From the NCBI RefSeq assembly GCF_004963255.1, contig NZ_SUGA01000014.1, positions 1-64,000 of the forward strand: a DNA stretch of 64,000 nt, in the 5' to 3' direction. The DNA is from Mesorhizobium sp. GTDB taxonomy: Bacteria; Pseudomonadota; Alphaproteobacteria; Rhizobiales; Rhizobiaceae. This document shows, piece after piece, positions 43,076-52,055 of this stretch. Position numbers and translations under genes: made by a program. Numbering within the stretch: the stretch's first letter is position 1; each line of letters begins with the position of its first letter. A model generated the notes under the pieces. The model did no database searches. It was not told the DNA's origin and worked only from the letters and a program-made list of their open reading frames with translations.

Positions 43076-44134
43076 TCAATCACATGTCGTCGCCGCCTTG
43101 AGCGCTTCGGCACGCGAGGGCGCGGGCAAATTTCCGATCCGTCGAACCGAGGCGTAGAACCGCGGATAGTCGCCCGAGCACAAGTCGAACAGGCGAAGGA
43201 AGGCCGGGACCTCTTCGCCGTAGACGGCAGTCGCGGCGAGCTTCGCGTTGTTGATCGGGCTGTCGAACCAGGCGTCGTACCCGCGGTATCCGGCCCAGCG
43301 CTTGTCGCGCATCTGCCGGTAGCGCGCCCGCAGCCTGTCGATTGCGGCTGCCTTGGCGGCCGCCATCTGCGCGGGGCTGCGGGGACTTCCATAGACCTGT
43401 TTCAGCTCGTCCCGGGTTTTCGCTATCAGTCCGAGAAAATCCGCCTTGCGCTTGCGATCGGCTTCATAGCTGCGCAAGCCGGCACGATTGCCGGTGGCGC
43501 GCAGCCATTTCCTCGTGCCGGTGGTTTCGACGGAAACCGCGAAGGCCTCGTTGAACGCGGAGTCGCCGTTCACATAGACTTTCTGATGCGCCAGCTCATG
43601 GAAGACAAGACTGGCGAGATAGGTGTCGTTCTGGCGTAGCATGGTGCTGAGCAGCGGGTCGCTGAACCAGCCCAGCGTGGAATAGGCCGTGATGCCCGTC
43701 ACATAGACGTCCAGCCCTTGTCTCTGCAGCGCGGCGGCATTTTCGAGCGCGTCCTTGCGCGAAAAGTAACCCTTGTAGGGAACACAGCCGAACACCGGAA
43801 AGCACCATGTTACCGGCGCGAGCGAGAATTGCGGCGCGGCAAAGACCGCCAAGGTCACATCGTTGCGGCCGACATCGACATAGCTGCGGTAGCTGCTGTT
43901 GTCGGGCAGCGCCAGTTCTTCCGTGGCAAAGCGGCGGATGGCGCTGGCCGACGTCAGCTTGGCGCGCAATGGCTCCGGCGTTGACGGATCACGGATCAGT
44001 TTTCCAACATTTTTCCGCGCGGCCATGATCTCGACATGACCCTCCAGCGACTGCGCGTAGTAGGAAATGCTGGTGCATCCGGTCGCGTGGGACGCCATGA
44101 TCGCAGCGGCAAGCAATCGAAAAACGCGCTTCAA
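43076..44134 (-). CDS. Putative lipoprotein aminopeptidase (COG4324 type)
   Basis: The 352-residue protein starts at TTG 44134 and has a signal peptide ending ASHATGCTS, a lipobox-like Ala-Thr-Gly-Cys, so it may be lipid-anchored. The zinc-protease motif HELAH lies at about residue 178, within SLVFHELAHQKVYVNGDSAF, with a downstream FNEAFA that supplies the third Glu. COG4324 predicted aminopeptidases have this arrangement. Its 3' end is 11 bp from the TMADH-like stop (convergent). Confidence 0.8.
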   Translation of the reverse strand: MKRVFRLLAAAIMASHATGCTSISYYAQSLEGHVEIMAARKNVGKLIRDPSTPEPLRAKLTSASAIRRFATEELALPDNSSYRSYVDVGRNDVTLAVFAAPQFSLAPVTWCFPVFGCVPYKGYFSRKDALENAAALQRQGLDVYVTGITAYSTLGWFSDPLLSTMLRQNDTYLASLVFHELAHQKVYVNGDSAFNEAFAVSVETTGTRKWLRATGNRAGLRSYEADRKRKADFLGLIAKTRDELKQVYGSPRSPAQMAAAKAAAIDRLRARYRQMRDKRWAGYRGYDAWFDSPINNAKLAATAVYGEEVPAFLRLFDLCSGDYPRFYASVRRIGNLPAPSRAEALKAATTCD

Positions 44135-44252
44135 AGTTTGCCCACCGCCTGCTCATCTCCTCGGGAGCGAATGTCCCTTGATCCCGAGTCTCAAACAGGC
44201 GCACCTGTTTTCGTCAAGACCTGGAGCGGGCGGCGCGGCCTTTGCCGCTCCG

Positions 44253-45359
44253 TCAAAACTTGACGATTTCCGTCACGCAGTGGACGTAGTCCATGCGATG
44301 GTCTTCGGGAGCTTGTGCGACGTCGGCTTCATAGGCGCCGTAGAAATCGTCGATGATCGCGGAGCGTTCGCTTGGCGGTCGCGCGGGATCGAGCGCGTTG
44401 GCAAAAACGGTCTCGGACCAGGAGCGCAGCGTCGGCACATAGGCCCGGGCGAAATCCTTCGCATTGCGATGGGTCCGGAACGCCTCGGCATAGGGGCAGG
44501 GCGTCACCATGGTGAACATCGTCTCCAGCCTTAGCCCGGCTTGCGACACAGGCGAAGCGGGATCGCGGAAGGGTGCCGCGAACTCGTCGGGCGTCTTGTA
44601 GAACTGCTGGAACGTCGCGTTGACATATTCCGTCTCGCTGATCCGCCCAGCCCGCAGCAGATCGCGCCAATGGCGCGCGAAGCTGTCGAACATGTCGGCG
44701 CCCGTCGTATGTCCGAGATAGCGGCCTTCCTCGTCGACGCAGAAATTGGCCAGCGCAAGTCGCCCGCCCGATCGCAATTCGCGCGCCCTGGCAAGCAGGA
44801 TCGTCTCCCAGTCGCGCAGCGCCTGGGCGCGGAACTGCTCGCGCTCGGCATTGCTTGCACCGACCGCCTGGACGTGATCGGCGATCATGCACGGCCGCTT
44901 GCTGATCCAATGCATCGCCGTCGCGGAGAAACCGAAGGAGAGCGAATTGTCCGGCAGGATCTGGCGGTAGAAGCTGGTGCCGCTGCCGAAGATGTAAAGC
45001 TCGGGCGTCTCGGCCAGCGGCGCTTCGGTGGAGGTTCCAAGAAGGCCCTGGCTGAGCCGGAACAAGGTCGAGAAATCATTGTGGGGCAGGTCGGTGTAGG
45101 TGATCGATATCGCCCGGTTCGGTTCCCTCGCCCGAACGGCGCCGACCAGCCGCCGCATCATGTCCATGGAAGTGCCCCCATCGGCGGCGCCGAAATCGGC
45201 GATGGCGAATGGCAGGCGGTCAGCTAGCCGAGGCATCCTGGCGACAGCCTCGACGACGAGATCGCCGACCTTGTCGATGACGTATTTGGCGCCGACGGTG
45301 TTGGCCGAGTAGTAGCCTGCGCCACGCATGGCGATCTTCTGGCCGTCGGCTGCGCTCAT
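44253..45359 (-). CDS. SABATH-type SAM-dependent carboxyl methyltransferase
   Basis: This 368-residue protein opens with MRGAGYYSANTVGAKYVIDK, close to the plant SABATH start, and has a SAM-binding segment FAIADFGAADGGTSMDMMRR (about residues 51-70). It also has a SABATH-like FSATAMHWISKRP (about residues 145-157) near the substrate pocket. SABATH enzymes methylate carboxyl groups of small acids such as salicylate, jasmonate and indole-3-acetate. AGGGGAG precedes ATG 45359. Last gene of the Ldh/549-aa/DUF3726 operon. Confidence 0.75.
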   Translation of the reverse strand: MSAADGQKIAMRGAGYYSANTVGAKYVIDKVGDLVVEAVARMPRLADRLPFAIADFGAADGGTSMDMMRRLVGAVRAREPNRAISITYTDLPHNDFSTLFRLSQGLLGTSTEAPLAETPELYIFGSGTSFYRQILPDNSLSFGFSATAMHWISKRPCMIADHVQAVGASNAEREQFRAQALRDWETILLARARELRSGGRLALANFCVDEEGRYLGHTTGADMFDSFARHWRDLLRAGRISETEYVNATFQQFYKTPDEFAAPFRDPASPVSQAGLRLETMFTMVTPCPYAEAFRTHRNAKDFARAYVPTLRSWSETVFANALDPARPPSERSAIIDDFYGAYEADVAQAPEDHRMDYVHCVTEIVKF

Positions 45360-45374
45360 CTTGTTCTCCCCTTG

Positions 45375-45953
45375 CTATTCATCGTCCACCCGGCCGCCGC
45401 CGGCACCACGCAGGCGCGACCTTTCGCTTTCCGGCACGTAGGTTCTGGCGGCGAAGGAATTGAGCGCCGCAAGCGTCCGCTCGTCGATGGCACCGCGCCG
45501 GCCTGTGTCTGACTGCTCGGTTTCGGCGCGGCTTTCGATGACGACATCGGCGCGCGTCGCCAGCCCTGCGGGCCGCGCTACGCGCATGGCCGAGCGGCTC
45601 AGCATGGCGTCGAGCCAGACTGGCAGGCCGACATCCAGGATCGTCAGCGGCATCACGTTCGCTGGAAGCGGTTCGTCGAGCAGCAGGGCCGCCGTCCGGA
45701 TCGGACAGAGCGGCCCTCCAGTCGCGGCGTCAGTCTCGCCGCTCCGCCAGCGCGCCGCGCGGGCAGGACTGGGCGGCTCGAAGGATTGTGCGTGTTCAGC
45801 AAGGCTCAGCATGGCCTGGCCCCAGTTGTCAGCCTCGACCGCGATCCGGCGCGCCGCGCGGCCGATATCCTCGGCCAACCCCCAGGAAAATCCGGCGCCC
45901 CGCGCCGCCTTGGCGCTCAGCGTTTCCACCTCGTTGAGCGACAGGTCGATCAC
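45375..45953 (-). CDS. DUF3726 protein
   Basis: The 192-residue protein has a helical N-terminal half (LSLNEVETLSAKAARGAGFS, then WGLAEDIGRAARRIAVEADN) that matches my recollection of DUF3726, and a C-terminal tail rich in Arg/Ser. No catalytic motif is visible. GTG 45953 overlaps the stop of the upstream 549-residue gene (GTGA), so translation is coupled. The SABATH methyltransferase starts 15 bp downstream. Confidence 0.65.
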   Translation of the reverse strand: MIDLSLNEVETLSAKAARGAGFSWGLAEDIGRAARRIAVEADNWGQAMLSLAEHAQSFEPPSPARAARWRSGETDAATGGPLCPIRTAALLLDEPLPANVMPLTILDVGLPVWLDAMLSRSAMRVARPAGLATRADVVIESRAETEQSDTGRRGAIDERTLAALNSFAARTYVPESERSRLRGAGGGRVDDE

Positions 45954-47599
45954 GCGGCCTCTCCTGCCATCGTGGCGACATCCTCGATCAGCGGCTCGCC
46001 GCTGAACAGCGCGATGCGCAGCCAGCGGTCGGAGCGCGGATCGAAACTGCGCGCGCCGAAGAACGCCAGCTTGGCGCGCAATATGTCGACGGGCCGCAAT
46101 TCAGCGCCGATCAGATTGTCGTGGATTTCGGCATAGGGAAATTTCGCGACGATCTGGGCGCGTCGCACCGCATGGCGCCATTCGGGCCGGCGCAGCAGGA
46201 AGTCGGCGACACTGGTCGTGGACGGCTCCTTTGCCAGCGCGGCTGCCAGGCCGAGCGCGTCGCGCGCGGTGGCCAGAGGCTGTTCGAGTTCGGCGCCGTC
46301 CTCCTCGAAGCGCTCGCCAAGCCGGGGCTCTAGCTTTTCCGCCGAGACGTACCAGAAGCGCGCGCTGGCGGACGGCTCGGCGAAGTCGATTGCCCTCGCC
46401 CAGGAATAGGAGTCGAGGAGCGCCTGGCGCAGCAAAGCGCAACTCATGCCGCCGTCGATGGCATGGCCCGGCGTCTCGTCGGCCTTCATAGTGTCGCCGA
46501 GGTCGTCGATCAAGGCACCGTGCGGTTCGAGAATAAGGGAGACGCAGGCTTCCTGCCCCTCCAGCGAGAAGTGATCTTCCGCAAAGCGATAGAGTGCATC
46601 CCATGGACGCGGCTTCGCCAGAAGCTGATCGAGGTTTTCCGCCAGCGCGCCCAGGTCGGCGGCCAATATTCGGGTTGCCGCGGCCTGGCGGCTGTCGTCG
46701 CTGTGCCAGCGGGCAATGCGCCGGCGCAGATCGGCGAGCGCGTTCGAGAAGGCGTCTCGTTCCGCCGCGCCGGCCTGTGGTTCGGCGCGCACCCGCGCCA
46801 GCGCGGTTTCGCGGGCGAGAAACCAGCTATGCGTCAACAGCGGATGGCGCACAAGGAAGGGCGCCATGCCGAGCCCTGTCGCGTTTCCCACACCGAGCGC
46901 CCGGCGCAGGTCCGGCGCCAGTCTTGCCGCGCCGGCCGGGTTGCGGCGACGGGCAACGTGATCGGCGAGGTCGAGCGTGAAGGAGCGGATCAGCCAGACG
47001 GTCAGCATCTCAGCCTGGAAGGATCCAGCAAGCTCCGGCCGTGAGGATATCTCGTCGCGATCCGCGATGCCGAACTTGCCGTTGCCGTAGACCGCCGTGG
47101 TGCGCAGCAGATAGCCGACGCCGAGAAGTTGCTCCTCATCCGGCTGTCGTCCCTGCGCCAGCGCCGACGCCACGTCCTCGAACAGCCGCACACTCTTGTT
47201 CGCGCGCGCCAGCACCAGTTCGCTTCTGGTGTAGCGGCCCGCCTCCTGCAGCGGCGCATTTGCCTCCAGACGGGCGATGTCGGCGGCGTCCGGCAAGCCG
47301 TCATAGAGCACGTAGCTTGTGTCCCAGGCCTGCGCGATCACGCGGTCCGAGCGCTTCTCGTCGTCGAGCGGCGTCGAGAACGCGACCAGGCTGTAGGTCC
47401 TTACCGGCGTATCGACCGCATAGACCGCGCGACCGAACCCATTGTCGTCGAGGTCGAACAGGTACTTGCGGACACGCCATTGCTCACTGGTGGCGCGGCG
47501 GATCAGCTGGCGCAGGAAGCTGAGCCGCGTCGGATGCGCCGCGCCAAGCCGCTGCAGCCGCATGACGACCTCCGGCGGGCGCAGCGCGATTGCCGTCAT
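45950..47599 (-). CDS. Orphan hypothetical protein (549 residues)
   Basis: I do not recognise a family. The N-terminal 100 residues are beta-rich (VRKYLFDLDDNGFGRAVYAV, TPVRTYSLVAFSTPLDDEKR, DTSYVLYDGLPD); the rest is largely helical with WYVSAEKLEPRLG and KFPYAEIHDN late in the protein. No signal peptide or membrane span. ATG 47599 overlaps the Ldh-family stop and its stop overlaps the DUF3726 start, so the three proteins are tightly linked. It may be an unusual enzyme or a partner of the Ldh-type dehydrogenase. Confidence 0.75.
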   Translation of the reverse strand: MTAIALRPPEVVMRLQRLGAAHPTRLSFLRQLIRRATSEQWRVRKYLFDLDDNGFGRAVYAVDTPVRTYSLVAFSTPLDDEKRSDRVIAQAWDTSYVLYDGLPDAADIARLEANAPLQEAGRYTRSELVLARANKSVRLFEDVASALAQGRQPDEEQLLGVGYLLRTTAVYGNGKFGIADRDEISSRPELAGSFQAEMLTVWLIRSFTLDLADHVARRRNPAGAARLAPDLRRALGVGNATGLGMAPFLVRHPLLTHSWFLARETALARVRAEPQAGAAERDAFSNALADLRRRIARWHSDDSRQAAATRILAADLGALAENLDQLLAKPRPWDALYRFAEDHFSLEGQEACVSLILEPHGALIDDLGDTMKADETPGHAIDGGMSCALLRQALLDSYSWARAIDFAEPSASARFWYVSAEKLEPRLGERFEEDGAELEQPLATARDALGLAAALAKEPSTTSVADFLLRRPEWRHAVRRAQIVAKFPYAEIHDNLIGAELRPVDILRAKLAFFGARSFDPRSDRWLRIALFSGEPLIEDVATMAGEAA

Positions 47600-48600
47600 G
47601 CGGCAGTCCCGGCGAGTTTTTCCAGCGTGGCGAGCGTTTCAGCCGCCACCTCGATGCCGTCTTTGGCGTTTTGTTCGCGCGCGCCGAAGCGCCTTGTCCC
47701 CGGAAGCCTCGCCTCGCCAATGAAGGCGCCGGCGACAGTCTCCAGATTGCCAGCAAACAGTCCACCCGACGTTGCGTCCGGCGAGACCGCCAGGAAGAAC
47801 TGGCCGGTTCCGGGCGGCCCCCCGGCCGTGCCGGAGAACGGGCTGGCGACAAGCCCGGGATTGGCGCCCGTGAGGCATGCGGCGAAGATCTCGACCAAGA
47901 GCGCCGAGCCGACGCCCTTGTAGCCGCCCGCCGGTGCCATGGTGCCCTTCAGCGCTTCGCCGGCGTCGGTGGTCGTCTCGCCGTTCGCGTCGAAGGCCCA
48001 GCCGGGCGGAATCGGTTCGCCGGCGCGGGCGCGCTTGATGACCTCGCTCTTGGCGACGACGCTGGCGCTCTGGTCGATGATGAAGCGCGCGCCGCCTTGC
48101 CCGTCGGGGATCGCGAGCGACCAGGGATTGGTGCCCACCGCCGCCTTGCGGCCGCCCCAGGGCGCGATCGAGGCCGGCGCGTTGGTGAAGCCCAGCCCGA
48201 CCAGGCCCGCCTGCGCGATCCCTTCGGTGTGATAGCCGAGCGTGCCGCAATTGTAGGAATTGCGGACGGCCAAAGCCGCCACGCCTTGCGAGCGGGCCGC
48301 TTCAATCAGCGCCGGCAGGCCGAGGGCGATGGCCGCATGGGCAAAGCCGTTGCCGGCATCGACGGCGACGACGGCTGGAGCCGGCTGCGTCAGGCGCGGC
48401 TCGGCCTGCCCCAGCACCTTGCCGCAGGTCAAATGCTCGCAATAGGTCGGCAGATACATCAGTCCATGCGATTTCAGCCCGTCGCGTTCGGCAGCCGCGA
48501 TGGCCGCGGCGAGCGCGCCGGCCTGCCGCTCGCTGGCGCCGTGCCGCAGCAGCGCCGCGCGGGCGAGCGTTTCGATGCGGGCTTCTGTCAGGCGTGTCAT
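47596..48600 (-). CDS. Ldh-family (malate/L-lactate/ureidoglycolate-type) dehydrogenase
   Basis: This protein of about 334 residues has the Ldh_2 family pattern: ERDGLKSHGLMYLPTYCEHL near the N-terminus (with the catalytic His) and FAHAAIALGLPALIEAARSQ, plus NCGTLGYHTEG and GTNPWSLAIPD. Members oxidise 2-hydroxyacids or reduce imines such as Delta1-piperideine-2-carboxylate with NAD(P). ATG 48600 (MTRLTEARIE) is used; a longer frame begins at 48615. First gene of the coupled operon and 15 bp from the LysR stop. Confidence 0.85.
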   Translation of the reverse strand: MTRLTEARIETLARAALLRHGASERQAGALAAAIAAAERDGLKSHGLMYLPTYCEHLTCGKVLGQAEPRLTQPAPAVVAVDAGNGFAHAAIALGLPALIEAARSQGVAALAVRNSYNCGTLGYHTEGIAQAGLVGLGFTNAPASIAPWGGRKAAVGTNPWSLAIPDGQGGARFIIDQSASVVAKSEVIKRARAGEPIPPGWAFDANGETTTDAGEALKGTMAPAGGYKGVGSALLVEIFAACLTGANPGLVASPFSGTAGGPPGTGQFFLAVSPDATSGGLFAGNLETVAGAFIGEARLPGTRRFGAREQNAKDGIEVAAETLATLEKLAGTAA

Positions 48601-48615
48601 CCGGTCACCCACCAA

Positions 48616-49524
48616 TCACGCCGCGGCATAGCCGAACTCTTTCTCGCCCGCTTGCGTCTGCTGGCGAATGCATTCGATGAAGCGCAGCGACGCGGGCTGC
48701 AGGTTCCGGCCTTCCTTGGCGATCCATCCGACCGTCCGGCTCGAGCGCGGATCGGCCAGCGGAACGAAGCGCACGGCATGGCTGCACTTCCAGCGGCAGA
48801 GCCGGGGCAGGATGGTGACGCCAAGCCCGGCCTCCACCATCGCCAGGTTGGAGCTCACATTGGTCGCGGTGAGTTTCGAGCCGGCGGCAAGCGCCTCGGT
48901 CTCGGCAAGCCCAAGCGCTTCGGCCGCGCCATTGCAGATGAAGCTCTCGCCTTCCAGCTGCGCCCATTTCAACGGGCGCTTCGATTTTGCCAAAGAATGA
49001 TCGACCGGACAGACGAAATCGAGCGGCTCTTGGAACAGCGGCTCGAAACTGAGCTGCGGCCGCTTGCTGGCGAGCACGCAAAGGCCCACCTCCACCATGC
49101 CGTTTTCCACCGCCTCGACGATGGCGTTGGAATCGCTGTCGCGGACGTGGATGTCGAAACTGCTGCCCTCGGCGCGAAGCTGCGCGACCGCGCGCGGCAG
49201 CAAGGTCACCGCTACCGAAGGAACGCTTGCCACGTCGCAGCGTCCCTGCAGGTCCGCGGCGTAGCTGGTCATCGCCAGACAGGCGCGGTCGTAGTGGGCG
49301 ATCATGGCGCGCGCCTCGTCGAGCACGATGCGGCCGACCGGCGAAAGTGCGCCCTTGCGTTCGCTCTCGAACAATGGCGCGCCGATGTCGTCTTCCAGCT
49401 GTTTCAGAGTCATCGACACGGCCGACGGCGTGCGGCCGATCTGATCGGCGGCGGCACGCACGCCGCCGGTCTCGCAGACCGCGACGAAGCTGCGCATGCC
49501 GGTCAGGCTGATGGTTTTGGTCAC
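48616..49524 (-). CDS. LysR-family transcriptional regulator
   Basis: This 302-residue regulator starts at GTG 49524 (VTKTISLTGMRSFVAVCETG) with helix-turn-helix AADQIGRTPSAVSMTLKQLE. It is on the same strand as the Ldh operon and directly upstream of it, and divergent from the aldehyde dehydrogenase gene. It therefore probably controls both arms. The 100-bp gap to the divergent gene contains GAACGTTC (49535-49542) as a possible site. Confidence 0.85.
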   Translation of the reverse strand: MTKTISLTGMRSFVAVCETGGVRAAADQIGRTPSAVSMTLKQLEDDIGAPLFESERKGALSPVGRIVLDEARAMIAHYDRACLAMTSYAADLQGRCDVASVPSVAVTLLPRAVAQLRAEGSSFDIHVRDSDSNAIVEAVENGMVEVGLCVLASKRPQLSFEPLFQEPLDFVCPVDHSLAKSKRPLKWAQLEGESFICNGAAEALGLAETEALAAGSKLTATNVSSNLAMVEAGLGVTILPRLCRWKCSHAVRFVPLADPRSSRTVGWIAKEGRNLQPASLRFIECIRQQTQAGEKEFGYAAA

Positions 49525-49624
49525 TGTTAAGCTTGCCTGAACGTTCGTGCCAAAAATTGAGCTTGATTGAAGTTCACAGCATTGCTTAGGTCGTTGTCAA
49601 CCGAATTGATGCAGGTCGAACAGG

Positions 49625-51073
49625 ATGCTGAACGGTCGGAACTTTGTTGCTGGCGAATGGCGTGACGGCGCCGACTGGGTCGAGGACGTCAATCCATCGG
49701 ATGTGACCGACATCGTCGGGCGCTTTGCCCAGGCGCGGCCGTCCGACATCCATGACGCGGTGGCGGCGGCGCAAGGCGCGCAGCGCGAATGGGCGGCAGC
49801 GCGCCTCGAAGCGCGGGCCGCCGTTCTCGACGCCATCGGGCGCGAGTTGATGACGCGCTCGAAGGAGCTTGGCGAACTGCTTTCGCGCGAGGAAGGCAAG
49901 ACCCTTCCCGAGGGTGTCGGCGAGGTCTATCGCGCCGGGCAGTTCTTCACCTATTTCGCCGGCGAGGCGCTGCGCAATCTCGGCGCCTCCGCCGACTCGG
50001 TCCGGGCCGGCGTGGATGTCCTGATCGAACGCGAGCCGCTCGGCGTGGTCGCGATCATTTCGCCCTGGAATTTCCCTATCGCCACCGCGTCCTGGAAGAT
50101 CGCGCCGGCGCTGGCTTTCGGCAATGCGGTGGTCTGGAAACCGGCCAGCATCACGCCGGCGAGCGCCTGGGCGCTGACCGAGATCATCAGCCGGCAGGCG
50201 ATCCCGAAAGGCCTGTTCAACCTTGTCATGGGGTCAGGATCGACGATCGGCTGCGAGCTTGCCTCCAATGCCGATATACAAGGGTTGAGCTTCACCGGTT
50301 CTGGCGACGTTGGTTCCGGCATCGCGGCGCTGGCGGCGGCACGCTTCGTGAAGCTCCAGCTCGAAATGGGATCGAAGAATCCGTTCGTGATCATGGACGA
50401 TGCCGACCTCGACCGCGCCGTCGACCTGGCCGTGAACGGCGCCTTTGGCGGTACCGGGCAGAAATGCACGGCCTCGTCGCGCCTGATCGTGCACCGGCCT
50501 ATCCATGATGCCTTCGTCGAGAAATTGCTGGCGAAAACCAAGGCCCTGAAGGTCGGCCATGCGCTTGAGGCCGGCGTCCAGATGGGACCGGTCGTCAGCG
50601 CAGAGCAGCTCTCGGCCAATCTCGACTATGTGACGCTGGGCATCAGCGAGGGCGCCGAGCTTGCGACTGGCGGCGAAGCACTCGACCTGGCGCATCGCGG
50701 GCACTACATGGCGCCGGCCGTCTTACTCAACGGGCGCTCGCGCATGCGCATCAACCAGGAGGAGATGTTCGCGCCGATCACCTGCGTCATTCCGGCCGAC
50801 GATCTCGACGAGGCGATCTTCCTCGCCAACGACACGCCCTATGGGCTGACGGCTGGCATCGCCACGCGCTCGCTGGCGCGCGCGACGAAATTCCGCCACG
50901 CCTCGCGCTCGGGCTGCGTCATGGTCAACCTGGCGACCGCCGGCACCGACTATCACGTGCCCTTCGGCGGCGTTCGCGCCTCGAGCTACGGTCCGCGAGA
51001 GCAGGGACGTTCGGCGGTCGAGTTCTACACACAGGTCAAGACATCCTACATCCATGCGGGCGCGGCCGAATGA
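49625..51073 (+). CDS. Aldehyde dehydrogenase (2-oxoglutarate-semialdehyde-DH-like)
   Basis: The 482-residue enzyme has all catalytic residues: Asn149 in SPWNFP, Glu247 in LEMGSKNP and the nucleophile Cys281 in GQKCTASSR. The GQKCTASSR context resembles 2,5-dioxopentanoate dehydrogenases, but substrate is not proven. The last codons overlap the start of the M19-like gene (ATGA at 51070), so both are expressed together. Confidence 0.9.
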   Translation: MLNGRNFVAGEWRDGADWVEDVNPSDVTDIVGRFAQARPSDIHDAVAAAQGAQREWAAARLEARAAVLDAIGRELMTRSKELGELLSREEGKTLPEGVGEVYRAGQFFTYFAGEALRNLGASADSVRAGVDVLIEREPLGVVAIISPWNFPIATASWKIAPALAFGNAVVWKPASITPASAWALTEIISRQAIPKGLFNLVMGSGSTIGCELASNADIQGLSFTGSGDVGSGIAALAAARFVKLQLEMGSKNPFVIMDDADLDRAVDLAVNGAFGGTGQKCTASSRLIVHRPIHDAFVEKLLAKTKALKVGHALEAGVQMGPVVSAEQLSANLDYVTLGISEGAELATGGEALDLAHRGHYMAPAVLLNGRSRMRINQEEMFAPITCVIPADDLDEAIFLANDTPYGLTAGIATRSLARATKFRHASRSGCVMVNLATAGTDYHVPFGGVRASSYGPREQGRSAVEFYTQVKTSYIHAGAAE

Positions 51074-52047
51074 CCAGCGACGCGCCGCACGTGCTCATCG
51101 ACGGGCTGCAATACTGCAACTGGTCGCGCGAAATCTTCGAGGAGATGCGCCGGGGCGGGCTGACCGTGGTTCATGCGACCGTGGGCTACCATGAGGGCTT
51201 TCGCGAGACGGTGCGCCATCTGGTGGATTGGCGCACACGCTTCCGCGACAATGAGGATCTCATCCTTTTGGCGCGCGACGCCGGCGACATCGAGCGGGCG
51301 CGCGCCTCGAACCGGACGGCTATCTTCCTCGGGCTGCAAAACCCGATGCCCATGGAAGACGACATCGGGTTGATCGAAATGCTCTTCGATCTCGGCATCC
51401 GTTTCATGCAGCTCACCTACAACAACCAGTCGCTGCTCGGCTGCGGCTGGATGGAAAAGGACGACAGCGGCGTGACGCGCATGGGACGCGAGGCGATCGC
51501 CGAGATGAACCGGCTCGGCATGATCATCGATCTGTCGCATGCAGGCGAGCGGACGGCGCTCGAAACCATCGCCCTCTCTCGATGCCCGGTGGTCATCAGC
51601 CACGCCAACCCGCGCTGGTTGCGCGAGAGCAATCGCAATGTGTCCAAGCACGTTTTGCAGGCGTTGCGCGAAAGGGAAGGGCTGCTCGGCCTCTCGCTTT
51701 ATCCGCTGCATCTTCCGAACGGCTCGGATACGACACTCGATCAATTTGGCAACATGGCTAAGGAAGCCGCTGAAATCATGGGGGCGGAGCATCTCGGCAT
51801 CGGCTCGGATCTCTGCCAGGGTCAGCCCGACAGCGTCCTGCGCTGGATGCGCGAGGGTCGCTGGACCCGCGAGGTCCAAGCCAACGCAAGCTTCCCCACT
51901 CAGCCGTCCTGGTTCGGATCGAACCTCGATTTTCCCGGGCTTTCGCAGGGCCTACTCGCGGCGGGCTTTGATGAGACGGGAACATCCCTTGTGCTGGGCG
52001 GCGCCTGGCATCGCTTTATCCGGGACAGCCTGCCTCCCGCTGGCTGA
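51070..52047 (+). CDS. M19 (renal dipeptidase) family protein with altered metal site
   Basis: The 325-residue TIM-barrel-type protein has M19 landmarks LGIRFMQLTYNNQSLLGCGW, IIDLSHAGERTALETI, VVISHANPRWL and EHLGIGSD. The N-terminal zinc motif His-x-Asp is replaced (IDGLQYCNW) and the bridging Glu position reads LGLQNPMP. It may use a single metal or not be a dipeptidase at all. Translationally coupled to the aldehyde dehydrogenase. Confidence 0.75.
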   Translation: MTSDAPHVLIDGLQYCNWSREIFEEMRRGGLTVVHATVGYHEGFRETVRHLVDWRTRFRDNEDLILLARDAGDIERARASNRTAIFLGLQNPMPMEDDIGLIEMLFDLGIRFMQLTYNNQSLLGCGWMEKDDSGVTRMGREAIAEMNRLGMIIDLSHAGERTALETIALSRCPVVISHANPRWLRESNRNVSKHVLQALREREGLLGLSLYPLHLPNGSDTTLDQFGNMAKEAAEIMGAEHLGIGSDLCQGQPDSVLRWMREGRWTREVQANASFPTQPSWFGSNLDFPGLSQGLLAAGFDETGTSLVLGGAWHRFIRDSLPPAG

Positions 52048-52055
52048 GTGCCGCG

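Noticed and set aside
47590..49530. 646-codon plus-strand frame
   Set aside because: It covers the Ldh-family and LysR genes on the opposite strand, both of which show full family motifs, and matches no family itself.
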